Source: Cytobacillus depressus
GTDB lineage: Bacteria > Bacillota > Bacilli > Bacillales > Cytobacillaceae
DNA length: 57,809 nt
Reading direction: 5' to 3'
NCBI RefSeq assembly: GCF_008923245.1
Contig: NZ_WBOS01000022.1
Location: 1-57,809 of the forward strand
Below are positions 24,689 through 32,762 of the stretch, piece by piece (the stretch's first letter is position 1; every line of letters begins with the position of its first letter). The notes below the pieces were generated by a model. It was not told the DNA's origin and searched no databases. It saw nothing but the letters and a program-made list of their open reading frames with translations. The translations under genes and the position numbers were made by a program.

Positions 24689-26045
24689 CTACGTCCTTTC
24701 CATGTTTCTTTTTCCAGATTTCGTATCCTTCCTGTAAGCTCCAGTTCCCCATCAATGCCCCGTAATTCAACTGAAATTTTTCTCCTGATGAATTCGGTTT
24801 ATTGTTTTCCTTTCTGGTCAGCAATTCAAATAACCCTCTGTATTTCATGGAAACAGGCCTATTCGTGAAAGCTGTTGTCAAAAGGGAATATATCCGCTTC
24901 CGCTCCAACCTCTCACAGATCAGCTTTACTTCCTTGCTTAAAGCAGCGTAGAGGACTAATTTCGCCAACTTCTTGTATTTACTGTTGGCAACAGGAAAAT
25001 CGGACAGTAGGTATACATTTGGAGTCTGGATATATGTATCAAAACTCGTTAATGTCTGAGCTTTCATTAAGGCAAAGGAACCAATGATAATACCATCCAC
25101 CAAAACGGCAAATGCAAGGCTTGGGGAACCCGGCTTAATATTATGGTTCATGTACTGAGAACGGATATGAAAAAACTGACTTGCAGTAAGAGGCGCTATC
25201 GTAAGCTTTTCTCCTAAATCCTGATCCGGCTTAATATGAGGATTCATAATCGGCTCCGTCTTTTGCTTCGGCATGACCAGCCGCCTTGTATTTCCATTTG
25301 TGTAAACATAAATGGGGACTCCCCGGTTGGTCGTTTTTGTCATTCCTTTAAGATAAGGCTCGAACTCTTCCAGCTTTTCCTTCGTGCCGAATACCCAATT
25401 TTTCTTGGATGTGATTTTTCGAAAAAATTCAATCAGCCTGTCACCGTAAATAAATTCATACTCTGGAGGTTTCCACAAAAACAATTCTTCCAGATGAGCG
25501 AAATATTTTTCATAATCCGCTGTCTCTCCGAAAAAAGGAGGATAACAAATAACTCCTTGGTCCTCTGGTATATCATCAACCCATGTAAAAACATCGGATG
25601 CAGAATAACTTTTCAATCTGACCTGAAGTTTTTCAACCTTCTCTTTTGTCTTGGCGTGAATCACAGGCCATTGATCTTTATAGGCTTGTGCCATTCTTGC
25701 ATAGTAGGGCTTGTGTTCTTTCCCTACTGTTTCCATTAGCCTTGTTCCTAAAAGGATAGTAGCAACCCTGTCAGCTGGGTCATTAATATAATTTTTCAGC
25801 CACCCATACGATTCGTTGAATTCCTCATTAAACTCAAATGGAATCATGTCTCCGGCAAGATAAGAGCCGATGACTGAGGAATAGAGTGTTACATCATTGC
25901 TATGCAAACCAAATCCCAAATCGCCAATGGATCGCTCAATTGTGAAATTGCCAGAAGTGCCGATATAAATATCTTCACAATCCCACTTGCTCACCAGCTC
26001 TTTTAGAATTTTTTGCATATCAGCAGGAATACTCCCCACAAACAT
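24669..26045 (-). CDS. putative DNA-modifying enzyme: methyltransferase-like N-terminus, Mom/GNAT-like C-terminus
   Basis: 458 aa, RBS AAAGGAGGG. The N-terminal half has an adenine methyltransferase-like layout: IYIGTSGNFTIERSI early and ICYPPFFGE (about 172-180) resembling an altered DPPF motif. The C-terminal half (about 280-430) has a GNAT-like stretch AVLVDGIIIGSFALMKA and VYLLSDFPVANSKYKKLAKLVL, reminiscent of phage Mu Mom, then TTAFTNRPVSMKYRG. Related phage proteins are annotated as putative antirestriction adenine methyltransferases. Probable role: modifying phage DNA before packaging to resist restriction. Confidence 0.65.
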   Translation of the reverse strand: MFVGSIPADMQKILKELVSKWDCEDIYIGTSGNFTIERSIGDLGFGLHSNDVTLYSSVIGSYLAGDMIPFEFNEEFNESYGWLKNYINDPADRVATILLGTRLMETVGKEHKPYYARMAQAYKDQWPVIHAKTKEKVEKLQVRLKSYSASDVFTWVDDIPEDQGVICYPPFFGETADYEKYFAHLEELFLWKPPEYEFIYGDRLIEFFRKITSKKNWVFGTKEKLEEFEPYLKGMTKTTNRGVPIYVYTNGNTRRLVMPKQKTEPIMNPHIKPDQDLGEKLTIAPLTASQFFHIRSQYMNHNIKPGSPSLAFAVLVDGIIIGSFALMKAQTLTSFDTYIQTPNVYLLSDFPVANSKYKKLAKLVLYAALSKEVKLICERLERKRIYSLLTTAFTNRPVSMKYRGLFELLTRKENNKPNSSGEKFQLNYGALMGNWSLQEGYEIWKKKHGKDVGEGKNE

Positions 26046-26065
26046 TCAACTTACCCTCCTTTTTC

Positions 26066-26098
26066 TATATAAAAAAAGAACACCTTTTAGGTGTCCTT
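26066..26098 (-). terminator. terminator upstream of the packaging operon
   Basis: Minus strand GGACACC-taaaa-GGTGTTC plus seven T residues. It separates the small genes at 26.1-28 kb from the modification/packaging operon, which would need its own promoter or antitermination. Confidence 0.75.
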
Positions 26099-26305
26099 CC
26101 GATTTTGATATTCACGAAAAATTCTTTCTGAATCATCCCAAGTATACTCGCTTATAAATTCCTCCAGCGTTCCCCAATTCCATGCTTCCAGTGTCTTTTC
26201 AAGCCAAGTCGTTTCAACGTCAAAGGTGATAAAATCCTGATGGTATACTTCCTGTTTCTCTTTCGGAAAGTCTTCCTGCGGATAAGTGACCAATCTAATC
26301 TTCAT
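26087..26305 (-). CDS. small acidic protein
   Basis: 72 aa from ATG 26305 (GGAGGGGG upstream). Contains TWLEKTLEAWNWGTLEEFISEY; no known motif. Last gene before a terminator. Confidence 0.55.
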   Translation of the reverse strand: MKIRLVTYPQEDFPKEKQEVYHQDFITFDVETTWLEKTLEAWNWGTLEEFISEYTWDDSERIFREYQNRKDT

Positions 26306-26306
26306 T

Positions 26307-26468
26307 TCAATCCCCCTCCAACGGACAATTAGAACAATCTTGTAATTCACATTGGGCGCAAGGCATAATGCTCACACTGCAATTTGGGCAAACATGCAGT
26401 TGAAAAACTTCTGGAAGCTCAACCTCTGCACAGCAATCAGAACACCATTCCGCTACCGTGTTAAGCAT
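26307..26468 (-). CDS. cysteine-rich zinc-binding small protein
   Basis: 53 aa from ATG 26468 (AGAGAGG seven bases upstream; other ATGs at 26477 and 26495 fit less well). Nine cysteines in CSDCC, CPNC, CAQC and CSNC pairs suggest two zinc knuckles. Start overlaps the preceding gene. Confidence 0.5.
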   Translation of the reverse strand: MLNTVAEWCSDCCAEVELPEVFQLHVCPNCSVSIMPCAQCELQDCSNCPLEGD

Positions 26469-26727
26469 ATATAGCATCCTCTCTGCGCTGTACATGCGGA
26501 AGATATATTCTATTGAGAAACACAGTCACAGCAGCAGCAATTTCCTTTTCTGGATTCTTGCCGATCTGCTTATAAAAATCAGCGTGAACCATGCACTCAT
26601 AACCTCTAACAATTTGCTTATGCTCGTCTCTTGTTAATCCAATCGTAAAATTCTTTGCGATCTTCAGGGCATCTTTTACATTTCCATTGTCATACGCACC
26701 GACTGCCATAACGGTTTTCTTTATCAT
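26461..26727 (-). CDS. small phage protein of unknown function
   Basis: 88 aa, RBS CAGGAGG. LKIAKNFTIGLTRDEHKQIVRGYE and an N-terminal MIKKTVMAVGAYDNGN. Conserved-looking, no recognised fold. Confidence 0.55.
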   Translation of the reverse strand: MIKKTVMAVGAYDNGNVKDALKIAKNFTIGLTRDEHKQIVRGYECMVHADFYKQIGKNPEKEIAAAVTVFLNRIYLPHVQRREDAIYA

Positions 26728-26729
26728 GT

Positions 26730-26945
26730 TTAGTCCTCCTGTTTACCTGTAATTTCAGCTTTTATAAAGTTCATATAATTCGCGACTTCTTCATCCATCA
26801 TTTGATTCAAATAATCAGCAATATAATCTTTTGTGCGAGGAAGGGTTTCCGAATTTACCGGAATCCCCACACTTACCATCAACTTAATAACATCACTTTC
26901 ATAAAGACGGTAAACCGTTTCGTTCTTTTGATTAACATTGTTCAT
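26730..26945 (-). CDS. small phage protein of unknown function
   Basis: 71 aa from ATG 26945, preceded by GGAGG; the longer frame to 27071 is only an overlap with the upstream gene. KNETVYRLYESDVIKLMVSVG and a helical C-terminus. Coupled to the DUF488-like gene. Confidence 0.5.
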   Translation of the reverse strand: MNNVNQKNETVYRLYESDVIKLMVSVGIPVNSETLPRTKDYIADYLNQMMDEEVANYMNFIKAEITGKQED

Positions 26946-27526
26946 CAGACGAGACCTCCAAGCTTTTTCTCTTGTTCTCTTTTCATGGAAGCTCGTCTTG
27001 CTTTCACAGCAGGCAATTGCTCTACATCGAATAAATCTGGTCTTGTTCCTCCGATGCCGCTTTTCATCCATTCTTCAAAACTCATTTTTCCTTGATACTC
27101 TTGCTTCGGTTGCTCTTTATTTTCCGGTTTTCTGAGCTTCCCTTTATTCGCTTCACAGCATTCAGCGTATGGAAAGGATTCTTCTCGCTTTAATCCGTAT
27201 TCGCATACTTCAATTCCGAGCTCTTTTTCTAACCATTCCGCTACTGCCCTTCTATGGCATTTATCATTAAATTTTTCATAGCATAATAGAACTGCATTGT
27301 CTGGAAGATTGTCGTAAATTTCCCTAGCATCTAATTTTGAGAGGATCTTGAAAAACTCTTTATCATAATCTTCTTGGTTCATTTTTAACATTGGCCATGT
27401 TGGAGCAAGCTCTTTCATGTATTGTCCTTTAAACCATTTATTGTTCCCCTGAGAGATGCCGATCGGCACCATCTCGGGAGACAATTTTTTAACATTCGCA
27501 TAATAGGAAGTATATATTTTCTTCAT
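26945..27526 (-). CDS. DUF488-like protein
   Basis: 193 aa, RBS GGGGGG. MKKIYTSYYANVKKL, then VLLCYEKFNDKCHRRAVAEWL (about 98-118) carries the LxCxE..CHR signature of DUF488. A conserved Cys pair (ECCEANKGKL) follows. DUF488 proteins are of unknown biochemical role, sometimes linked with DNA repair/modification loci. Confidence 0.72.
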   Translation of the reverse strand: MKKIYTSYYANVKKLSPEMVPIGISQGNNKWFKGQYMKELAPTWPMLKMNQEDYDKEFFKILSKLDAREIYDNLPDNAVLLCYEKFNDKCHRRAVAEWLEKELGIEVCEYGLKREESFPYAECCEANKGKLRKPENKEQPKQEYQGKMSFEEWMKSGIGGTRPDLFDVEQLPAVKARRASMKREQEKKLGGLV

Positions 27527-28015
27527 TTACATCAACCCCCCTTCTTTGAAGCTAAAAAACTTACCGTCATCACCTGTTATGATATGGTCCAATAACTCAA
27601 TGCCTATAAGCTTTCCTGCTTCTACTAATCTCTCAGTCACCATTTTGTCCTCATAGGATGGCTCAGGAACTCCTGAAGGATGATTGTGGAAGCAAATGAA
27701 GCAAGCCGCATTTCTTAGCAGTAGCGCTTTGTAAATGTCTCTTGGATGGACAATCGAAGCATTGATTGTTCCTCTATGCAAAATGTCGAAGCCGACAACT
27801 TTATGTTTAGTATCTAAAGCAATAACTCCAAAAACCTCTTGGGTCTCTCTTTCCAAATTTTTAATTCCCATGATTGTATGGAATGCAGTTTCTGGAGTAG
27901 TCACTCTCTGTGGAATGTGGTACATGGCACCTTTCACTTTCTCCATCACGACTGCCTGCTCTGTAATATATCTTTTAGTCGGGTATTTTGATTGAAGCTC
28001 TGTTGAAAAATTCAT
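27527..28015 (-). CDS. RadC-like JAB/MPN domain protein
   Basis: 162 aa, RBS AGGAGAG. MPN signature FHNHPSGVPEPSYED (about 113-127) with downstream GKLIGIELLDHII and an upstream Glu, consistent with the zinc-dependent JAMM fold of RadC. The N-terminal helix-hairpin-helix of chromosomal RadC is absent, as usual in mobile elements. First gene of an operon behind a 15-bp perfect palindromic operator (28084-28098). Confidence 0.85.
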   Translation of the reverse strand: MNFSTELQSKYPTKRYITEQAVVMEKVKGAMYHIPQRVTTPETAFHTIMGIKNLERETQEVFGVIALDTKHKVVGFDILHRGTINASIVHPRDIYKALLLRNAACFICFHNHPSGVPEPSYEDKMVTERLVEAGKLIGIELLDHIITGDDGKFFSFKEGGLM

Positions 28016-28083
28016 CTTTTAACACTCTCCTGTAAATGTTAGTTTTGCTGGTAGTCAATCAGCAAACAATTTTATTTAATTAG

Positions 28084-28098
28084 TTCACTTAAAGTGAA
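28084..28098. promoter_or_regulatory. operator, perfect palindrome
   Basis: TTCACTTAAAGTGAA, 7-1-7 exact inverted repeat. It lies about 15 bases downstream of a minus-strand promoter (-35 TTGCTT at 28136-28141, 16-base spacer, -10 TAGAAT at 28114-28119) for the RadC-like operon. Confidence 0.75.
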
Positions 28099-28113
28099 TT
28101 AATTTATACTTTC

Positions 28114-28141
28114 ATTCTAGCATTTAACCCCCTAAAAGCAA
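28114..28141 (-). promoter_or_regulatory. promoter of RadC-like operon
   Basis: TTGCTT, 16 bases, TAGAAT on the minus strand. The same arrangement with similar spacer sequence (TTAGG, GTAAA/TTAAA) recurs at 36926-36953, suggesting a shared, duplicated early promoter. Confidence 0.6.
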
Positions 28142-28152
28142 GTGTTTTTCGA

Positions 28153-28197
28153 TAAAAAAGCCCTTAAAAACGTTGATTTATCAAGGTTTCTAAGGGT
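28153..28197 (-). terminator. terminator after nuclease gene
   Basis: Minus strand AACCCTTA ... TAAGGG with inner TTGAT/ATCAA pairing and a six-T run, directly after the thermonuclease-like gene stop. Confidence 0.75.
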
Positions 28198-28203
28198 TCC
28201 TAT

Positions 28204-28524
28204 CTATCGAATATAAATCACGGCCAGACCTTCCTCCAGAAGCAAATCATTCAGATTTTCCCCATCCACGAACACGATGCTCAACCATCTGCCGAACGAA
28301 TCCTTCTTGTACGTAATAATCTGCACAGGCTTTTGGAGAATCTTGTCTATAACAAATTGCTTTGCTTCTTCAAAGCCCGGCTGTTTCCGCTCCGGTGTAT
28401 CCACTCCATACAGCCGCAGCCGCTGAAAAGAAGAAAAATCAAAACCGACATCAATTTCCACGTCCATCGTGTCTCCGTCAACCACATAGGTACATATACA
28501 GTTATTGAACACAAATTCTTTCAT
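28204..28524 (-). CDS. staphylococcal nuclease-like (thermonuclease) protein
   Basis: 106 aa, compact OB-fold nuclease without signal peptide. VVDGDTMDVEID, RLYGVDTPERKQPG (Arg and Glu of the active site) and DSFGRWLSIVFV (second Arg) are all present in order, so catalysis is likely intact. Weak RBS (GGGTGA). Intracellular; may nick or degrade DNA or RNA during lytic growth. Flanked by its own terminator. Confidence 0.85.
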   Translation of the reverse strand: MKEFVFNNCICTYVVDGDTMDVEIDVGFDFSSFQRLRLYGVDTPERKQPGFEEAKQFVIDKILQKPVQIITYKKDSFGRWLSIVFVDGENLNDLLLEEGLAVIYIR

Positions 28525-28639
28525 CAGCTGTCACCCGCTTTTCACCGGTTTTTGGTATAATAGAGTGTGAAGCCTAAAGCAGGATTAGTCTCCTTGCTGA
28601 ATGCCGTCATCTCCTGATTCGGCTGGCTTCTTTTTTTTG

Positions 28640-28677
28640 CAAAATAAAAGACACCGACTTGGCTCGTAGTCGGTGCC
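28640..28677 (-). terminator. terminator after tRNA
   Basis: Minus strand CACCGACT-acgagcca-AGTCGGTG then TCTTTTATTTT. About 60 bases downstream of the tRNA-like gene. Confidence 0.75.
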
Positions 28678-28737
28678 ATTAAAAAGAAGGAAACGCTTGC
28701 CCTTACTCGCACGGATAGAAGGAAAGAAATAGGGCAA

Positions 28738-28808
28738 AGCGAAAGGAAGGACTTGAACCTTCAATCTCTCGGCTGGTGACCGAGTGTGTTACATTACACC
28801 ACTTCCGC
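28738..28808 (-). tRNA. tRNA-Gly-like gene (anticodon ACC as folded)
   Basis: Cloverleaf on the minus strand: acceptor GCGGAAG/CTTTCGC, D-stem GTGT/ACAC, anticodon stem CTCGG/CCGAG with loop TCACCAG, 5-base variable arm, T-arm GAAGG-TTCAAGT-CCTTC. Discriminator is T and the acceptor matches Bacillus tRNA-Gly. Odd points: the D-loop lacks GG, position 33 is C instead of U, and no CCA is encoded. It may be functional but degenerate, or serve as a decoy for a tRNA-cleaving toxin. Isoacceptor identity is less sure than the tRNA nature. Confidence 0.7.
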
Positions 28809-28949
28809 AAAACGTCCCCCACGGCTGGTTGCCTTAGCCGCAGGGAGAGATATATGGAGAGTAAGTCAAACATGGGGGAAACATGACCTACTTGCTATCA
28901 TATTATCACTGTAATCAAGGAAAAACGTTCCCTTTTTTTCTCCAGTTTT

Positions 28950-28964
28950 TACACTAAACGTGAA
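28950..28964. promoter_or_regulatory. operator-like site
   Basis: TACACTAAACGTGAA, two mismatches from the TTCACT-N3-AGTGAA consensus, downstream of the promoter that would serve the tRNA. Confidence 0.5.
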
Positions 28965-28981
28965 CAGTTTTTGCATTTTCA

Positions 28982-28996
28982 TTCACTTTTAGTGAT
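28982..28996. promoter_or_regulatory. operator-like site
   Basis: TTCACTTTTAGTGAT, one mismatch to the palindrome. On the minus strand it follows a -10 TATAAT (29008-29013) by a dozen bases, so repressor binding would block the tRNA transcript. Confidence 0.65.
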
Positions 28997-29033
28997 TGCT
29001 TATCCATATTATAATCAAACTCCAACAAGAAGA

Positions 29034-29053
29034 AAAGACCTTTTTCAGGCCTT
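29034..29053 (-). terminator. terminator of arpU-like gene
   Basis: Minus strand AAGGCC-tgaaaaa-GGTCTT followed by TTCTTCTT, overlapping the stop codon region. Confidence 0.6.
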
Positions 29054-29495
29054 ATACATCAATGAGCGTTAAATTGTTCAGTGTTATGAGGAACTTATTT
29101 TTTACGTCTTCCTTGATTTTATAAGTAGCCCTTAGTGAATAGCCAAGGCTGATCGCTACCATCTTCATATTTCCATTCTCAATATACCGCTTCTCAACAA
29201 ACTCTTTTTCCAACGGATCTAATTGCTTAATGGCGGAATCAATCGAATCAATCACAACTTCATATGTATGGATAAATTCCTCCATTTCCACTTTCTTTTC
29301 CAACCTCTTAATAGCATATTCCTCTGTATTAGAATGACAGGAGAACGTTCCTGTTGACCCTTCAGCCATTTCATAACTTGATGTGATTTTCGGAAACATA
29401 TGATCTAGCTGCTTGTTCATATTCTGAATCCCTATTTTATAATTCCGATAGTTTTTAAGATGCCTTTCAATCTTCTTAAAATTCTCATTGCTCAT
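29052..29495 (-). CDS. ArpU-family late transcription regulator
   Basis: 147 aa from ATG 29495 (GGGGGATT upstream). C-terminal sigma-70 region 4-like HTH: LDPLEKEFVEKRYIENGNMKMVAISLGYSLRATYKIKEDV (about 98-140). ArpU/RinA/Xpf-type proteins switch on packaging and structural genes. It stands between recombination genes and the late block, the expected place. Confidence 0.82.
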   Translation of the reverse strand: MSNENFKKIERHLKNYRNYKIGIQNMNKQLDHMFPKITSSYEMAEGSTGTFSCHSNTEEYAIKRLEKKVEMEEFIHTYEVVIDSIDSAIKQLDPLEKEFVEKRYIENGNMKMVAISLGYSLRATYKIKEDVKNKFLITLNNLTLIDV

Positions 29496-29525
29496 ATCCA
29501 ATCCCCCTGTTTGATTATTCTCCGC

Positions 29526-30065
29526 TTACTGAATGCCTAGACAATCCAAATAATCTAAAATGACACCCCTTGTTGCTCTCACCCTATCGCATTTCGTGAC
29601 AAACCATTCATACGGAATGGACTTCCTGCCTTCGCCCAGGGAATCATCCCACCACTTTTTCAAATCTTGAAATGGCAGCAAGTAGACTTCTTTCTGCTTC
29701 TGAAATTGAACCAGCACAAAAGCAATGCCGCCAAGGTTATGCCAAAACTCCAAATCCGCTACCTGTTCATTTTTAATATTCTTCAAAGGAAAATTGGTCC
29801 GAATATTAGTAGACTTCGCTTCAAAAGCCAGTGCTCTTCCTTGACAGACCCCAAAGAAATCTACGAACCCCTTACCCTCGTAATATCCAACCTTTATACT
29901 CTTGTTTCCTCTATAACGGTTTGGCAGTAATCCATTGGGCAATGGCTTGAATATCGGCTCCGTCTTTTCAACCAAAGCCCACCGCTTATGCTTGTACGTC
30001 ATATTGCTTCGGATAATGTCGTTTTCAAATGTTTTCCCACGGTTTGCGTAATTTACGACTTTCAT
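29526..30065 (-). CDS. recU: RecU-like Holliday junction resolvase
   Basis: 179 aa from ATG 30065 (TTGGAGG upstream). MKVVNYANRGKTFENDI is the RecU start; the nuclease core GKGFVDFFGV ... ALAFEAKST provides Asp and the E-x-K pair (about 75-95). Slightly shorter than chromosomal RecU (~200 aa). Probably resolves junctions in concatemeric phage DNA made with RecT/YqaJ. Confidence 0.88.
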   Translation of the reverse strand: MKVVNYANRGKTFENDIIRSNMTYKHKRWALVEKTEPIFKPLPNGLLPNRYRGNKSIKVGYYEGKGFVDFFGVCQGRALAFEAKSTNIRTNFPLKNIKNEQVADLEFWHNLGGIAFVLVQFQKQKEVYLLPFQDLKKWWDDSLGEGRKSIPYEWFVTKCDRVRATRGVILDYLDCLGIQ

Positions 30066-30318
30066 AACTACCTCCAAATAGACCGTATTTTCTTTCCTTT
30101 ATTTTTCCTTTCAAAGACCTGTCCATAATGAGTACAGCAACCTCTGCATGATTCCGATTAAACCGCTCCATCAACTCATAAAGGGAAGCTCCTTCAGCCC
30201 AAAGCTTGTCAAATTCACTTATCTCATTCTGATCCCAGAAAAAATTTAATTCCTCCAAAGCAATATAAGGAAGCCCTGTCCAACCTTTTTTATAATTCTT
30301 TCTTCTTTTTCTCCCCAT
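30025..30318 (-). CDS. HTH-like small phage protein
   Basis: 97 aa from ATG 30318 (TTGGAGG upstream). Very basic N-terminus (MGRKRRKNYKKGW) and SEFDKLWAEGASLYELMERFNRNHAEVAVLIMD, a helix-turn-helix pattern. Overlaps recU by about 40 bases. Possibly a DNA-binding regulator. Confidence 0.6.
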   Translation of the reverse strand: MGRKRRKNYKKGWTGLPYIALEELNFFWDQNEISEFDKLWAEGASLYELMERFNRNHAEVAVLIMDRSLKGKIKERKYGLFGGSYESRKLRKPWENI

Positions 30319-30334
30319 GTTCTTAACCTCCAAA

Positions 30335-30368
30335 TAAAAAAAGGGAAGAGTGTCTATCACTCTCCCCG
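30335..30368 (-). terminator. terminator after recT
   Basis: Minus strand GGGGAGAGTG-atag-ACACTCTTCCC with a seven-T run. Confidence 0.8.
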
Positions 30369-30374
30369 TTCATC

Positions 30375-31274
30375 TTAGTATTGGTTTTGATAATTCATTT
30401 CCGGTGGTTCCGGTCCGAAGTCTTGAAATGAATCTCCCTGCTGTTGTGGCTCTTCCTCCATATCAATAATCACTCGCTCCGGCTCCGCATCCACATTCTG
30501 CTTAACGGTATTATCCAGCGACAATTGCTGAGAAAACTCAATGCTCTTTGGCGCGAATTTCAGAACATCCAGTAAAACCGTCTTCATAGCCATAGAATCA
30601 AAATTTGTTTTCCATGGTGTACTCATGCCGCTTTTTAATGCCGCTGAGAATCGCTGGGCATGAAGCTGAACTTTCGCTCTCGACCAAACTTTGAAATCAT
30701 AACCGCCATTCACCAGATGATAAACAGCGTAATAATACTTTGGCTCACCTTTTGGCAAATCCGCTGGAACATGAAGCAATTTTTTATGGAGACCCAGCTC
30801 ATACTCAAACCGATCATTCTCATAAACAGGCTCCGCATAAATAGCTTGATACTGTCCTGTCCGATGCGCTAATGACAAAATTCCTCTGTACCCAATCTGG
30901 AACGTTGCTTCCGTTACCCCTGTAGTGTGATTCTTCCGAGGGATTATGTACGCTTCCCCCATGGCTGTATTTGGCTCAAGACCTAACTGCGCCGCTTGCA
31001 TAACCGCCGCGACAAAAGTGTAAGGATCTGCTTTCTTCAATTGGCTGTTCGCCTTAAATGCTGTGAGCGCCAATCGAATCATTCTATCCGAGCGCATGGT
31101 TTCCGGTAAGGCCTTCTTGATTTCAGGCTCCATGCTTTCAAGCACTTTCATCATGCCGCCCTTTTGTTCTTCCTGCTTCTTTGGAGTCGAAGGACCGGAA
31201 TTAACCGGACCCTCCCCAACCTGTACTGCTTTCCTTTGCAACTTCTCCGCTACTCCACTTGTTTTGACTGCCAT
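30375..31274 (-). CDS. recT: RecT single-strand annealing recombinase
   Basis: 299 aa, RBS AAGGAGCG. Core motif AAVMQAAQLGLEPNTAMGEAYIIP (about 82-105), then FQIGYRGILSLAHRTGQ and a Lys/Arg-rich finger. The C-terminus is disordered and acidic/Gln-rich. Partner exonuclease YqaJ is immediately upstream, giving a RecE/T-like annealing pair as in the B. subtilis skin element (YqaK). Confidence 0.93.
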   Translation of the reverse strand: MAVKTSGVAEKLQRKAVQVGEGPVNSGPSTPKKQEEQKGGMMKVLESMEPEIKKALPETMRSDRMIRLALTAFKANSQLKKADPYTFVAAVMQAAQLGLEPNTAMGEAYIIPRKNHTTGVTEATFQIGYRGILSLAHRTGQYQAIYAEPVYENDRFEYELGLHKKLLHVPADLPKGEPKYYYAVYHLVNGGYDFKVWSRAKVQLHAQRFSAALKSGMSTPWKTNFDSMAMKTVLLDVLKFAPKSIEFSQQLSLDNTVKQNVDAEPERVIIDMEEEPQQQGDSFQDFGPEPPEMNYQNQY

Positions 31275-31287
31275 TTTTAAACGCTCC

Positions 31288-31335
31288 TTAACCTTAACTT
31301 AATGTTGATGTATTCTTAACTTAATGTTGATTAAC
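31288..31335. repeat. TTAANN array 1
   Basis: Run of TTAACC, TTAACT, TAATG units between recT and yqaJ, including the duplicated phrase CTTAACTTAATGTTGAT. It overlaps the yqaJ stop and the recT leader. Confidence 0.6.
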
Positions 31336-32382
31336 TGCGTACAAACCCATGTCTTCCTTCACACTGAAGGTTTTCTTATTTGTCGGCAACATGTACTCTT
31401 TGTACATTTTCGGATATGCCTTTTTAAAACCATCCTTGTCTAATACGATCTTGGAGAACTGCTTAAATATTTCTGGGTTCTCTTTCTCTAATTCATTCTC
31501 GTTAAAGGCATTGGATGGCTTCCACGTAACCTTTCTATCCTCAACTGCCGCTACTTTATAATCTCCAAGCATCCCCTGAAGCTTCTGGGCAATTTCCTCT
31601 TTCCGCTTCTTCATTTCTTTCTCTTTCTGTTTGATCTCGTCATATTCCTGAATCAAAGGCAACGCTGATTCTTCAAGCTCTAAAATTTCATCTTCCGGAA
31701 GTGCGCTGGTTGCTGGGTGCATACTTCGAATGACTTCGGCAGCCGATTCGCTTCCGTCCGGTTCCGGCGGTACATTTGCTTCCACATGATTTTGCCAGAA
31801 GTCTTTTTCGATCTGTATTAATGCTTGGATTAATTCCTCGTCTCTCTCAATGTAAAATTCCTTATACTTATTCCCGCCGATAAGAACGGCCATCATACAA
31901 AATTTCAAACCCAATACTTCCATGTAATGCTGTGCTTGCACTAAGTACGATTCAGTTATTTCTTCATCGCCCCATTCATCTGACCGCCATTCTGAAGCAG
32001 TTTTGACTTCTAAAATGCCCCATCCCCTTTGAGGATCAAATATCAAACCGTCTACGTTTGCTAACATCCACTTATATTTAGGATGTTGCCACATGATGAA
32101 ACTTCTCTGCACTCTCCATTCTGGATGATTCTCTTTGAATTTCTCTCTGATTAAATTTTCTAAACGGTTTCCCCATTCTGCGGCTTCTGATGGCGGAGCT
32201 TCTTCTACCTCATTTAACGACTCCATTTTATCCATCCAAACCGCTAATGCTGAACTGTATTTATTCAAGCCTGCTAGGGAAGCAGCTTCACTTCCTCCGA
32301 TGCCGGACTTTCGTGCCATTAACCATTCTTTACGGCTCATATTCTTTGTGTTATATAATTTCTTCGCATGTACTTTACTCAT
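31321..32382 (-). CDS. yqaJ: YqaJ-type recombination exonuclease
   Basis: 353 aa, RBS TTGGAGA. SGIGGSEAASLAGLNKYSS opening (about 27-45), then LANVDGLIF (Asp) and WGILEVKTASEW (Glu-x-Lys), the PD-(D/E)XK exonuclease core of lambda Exo/YqaJ type. A charged coiled coil is at 225-265. Supplies 3' overhangs for RecT. Confidence 0.92.
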   Translation of the reverse strand: MSKVHAKKLYNTKNMSRKEWLMARKSGIGGSEAASLAGLNKYSSALAVWMDKMESLNEVEEAPPSEAAEWGNRLENLIREKFKENHPEWRVQRSFIMWQHPKYKWMLANVDGLIFDPQRGWGILEVKTASEWRSDEWGDEEITESYLVQAQHYMEVLGLKFCMMAVLIGGNKYKEFYIERDEELIQALIQIEKDFWQNHVEANVPPEPDGSESAAEVIRSMHPATSALPEDEILELEESALPLIQEYDEIKQKEKEMKKRKEEIAQKLQGMLGDYKVAAVEDRKVTWKPSNAFNENELEKENPEIFKQFSKIVLDKDGFKKAYPKMYKEYMLPTNKKTFSVKEDMGLYAVNQH

Positions 32383-32480
32383 TCTCTTATCTCCAATCTT
32401 ATTGATTGGCAGACGATTTTTCGCTATACTAAATTTAGGCTATGTACGAAATACCGACTGCCGTTTGTGTTTCGTTCTCC

Positions 32481-32741
32481 TTAACCGACTCTTTTGTTCG
32501 CAGCAAAAGGGTCTTTTTCTTGTTCTTTTTTGTAATACAATTCAATACATTCAAGATCATTGTGTATATAGTCATCTTCCCAGATTTCTGAAGGAACAAT
32601 GTCCTCTTCCTCGTAAAGAACATGACCACAACCCTGACAAACAACATCTTTTTCAATTTCATAAATGATTGGACCGTCTTGGAACATTCCCACCTCTGAA
32701 CTCAAAGGCCGAGAAAACCGATCTAAGTTAGTACCCCACAT
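32481..32741 (-). CDS. small protein with CxxC pair
   Basis: 86 aa, RBS AGGAGAG. VCQGCGHVLYEEEDIVPSEIWED and an isolated second Cys suggest a half zinc ribbon. First gene upstream of yqaJ in the early left operon. Unknown function. Confidence 0.55.
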   Translation of the reverse strand: MWGTNLDRFSRPLSSEVGMFQDGPIIYEIEKDVVCQGCGHVLYEEEDIVPSEIWEDDYIHNDLECIELYYKKEQEKDPFAANKRVG

Positions 32742-32762
32742 GTTTTAACACTCTCCTAATTT

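Noticed and set aside
28640..28677. tracrRNA-like GGCACCGA...TCGGTG hairpin
   Set aside because: Resemblance to the Cas9 tracrRNA end is only that of a simple terminator; no Cas gene or repeat array anywhere in the window.
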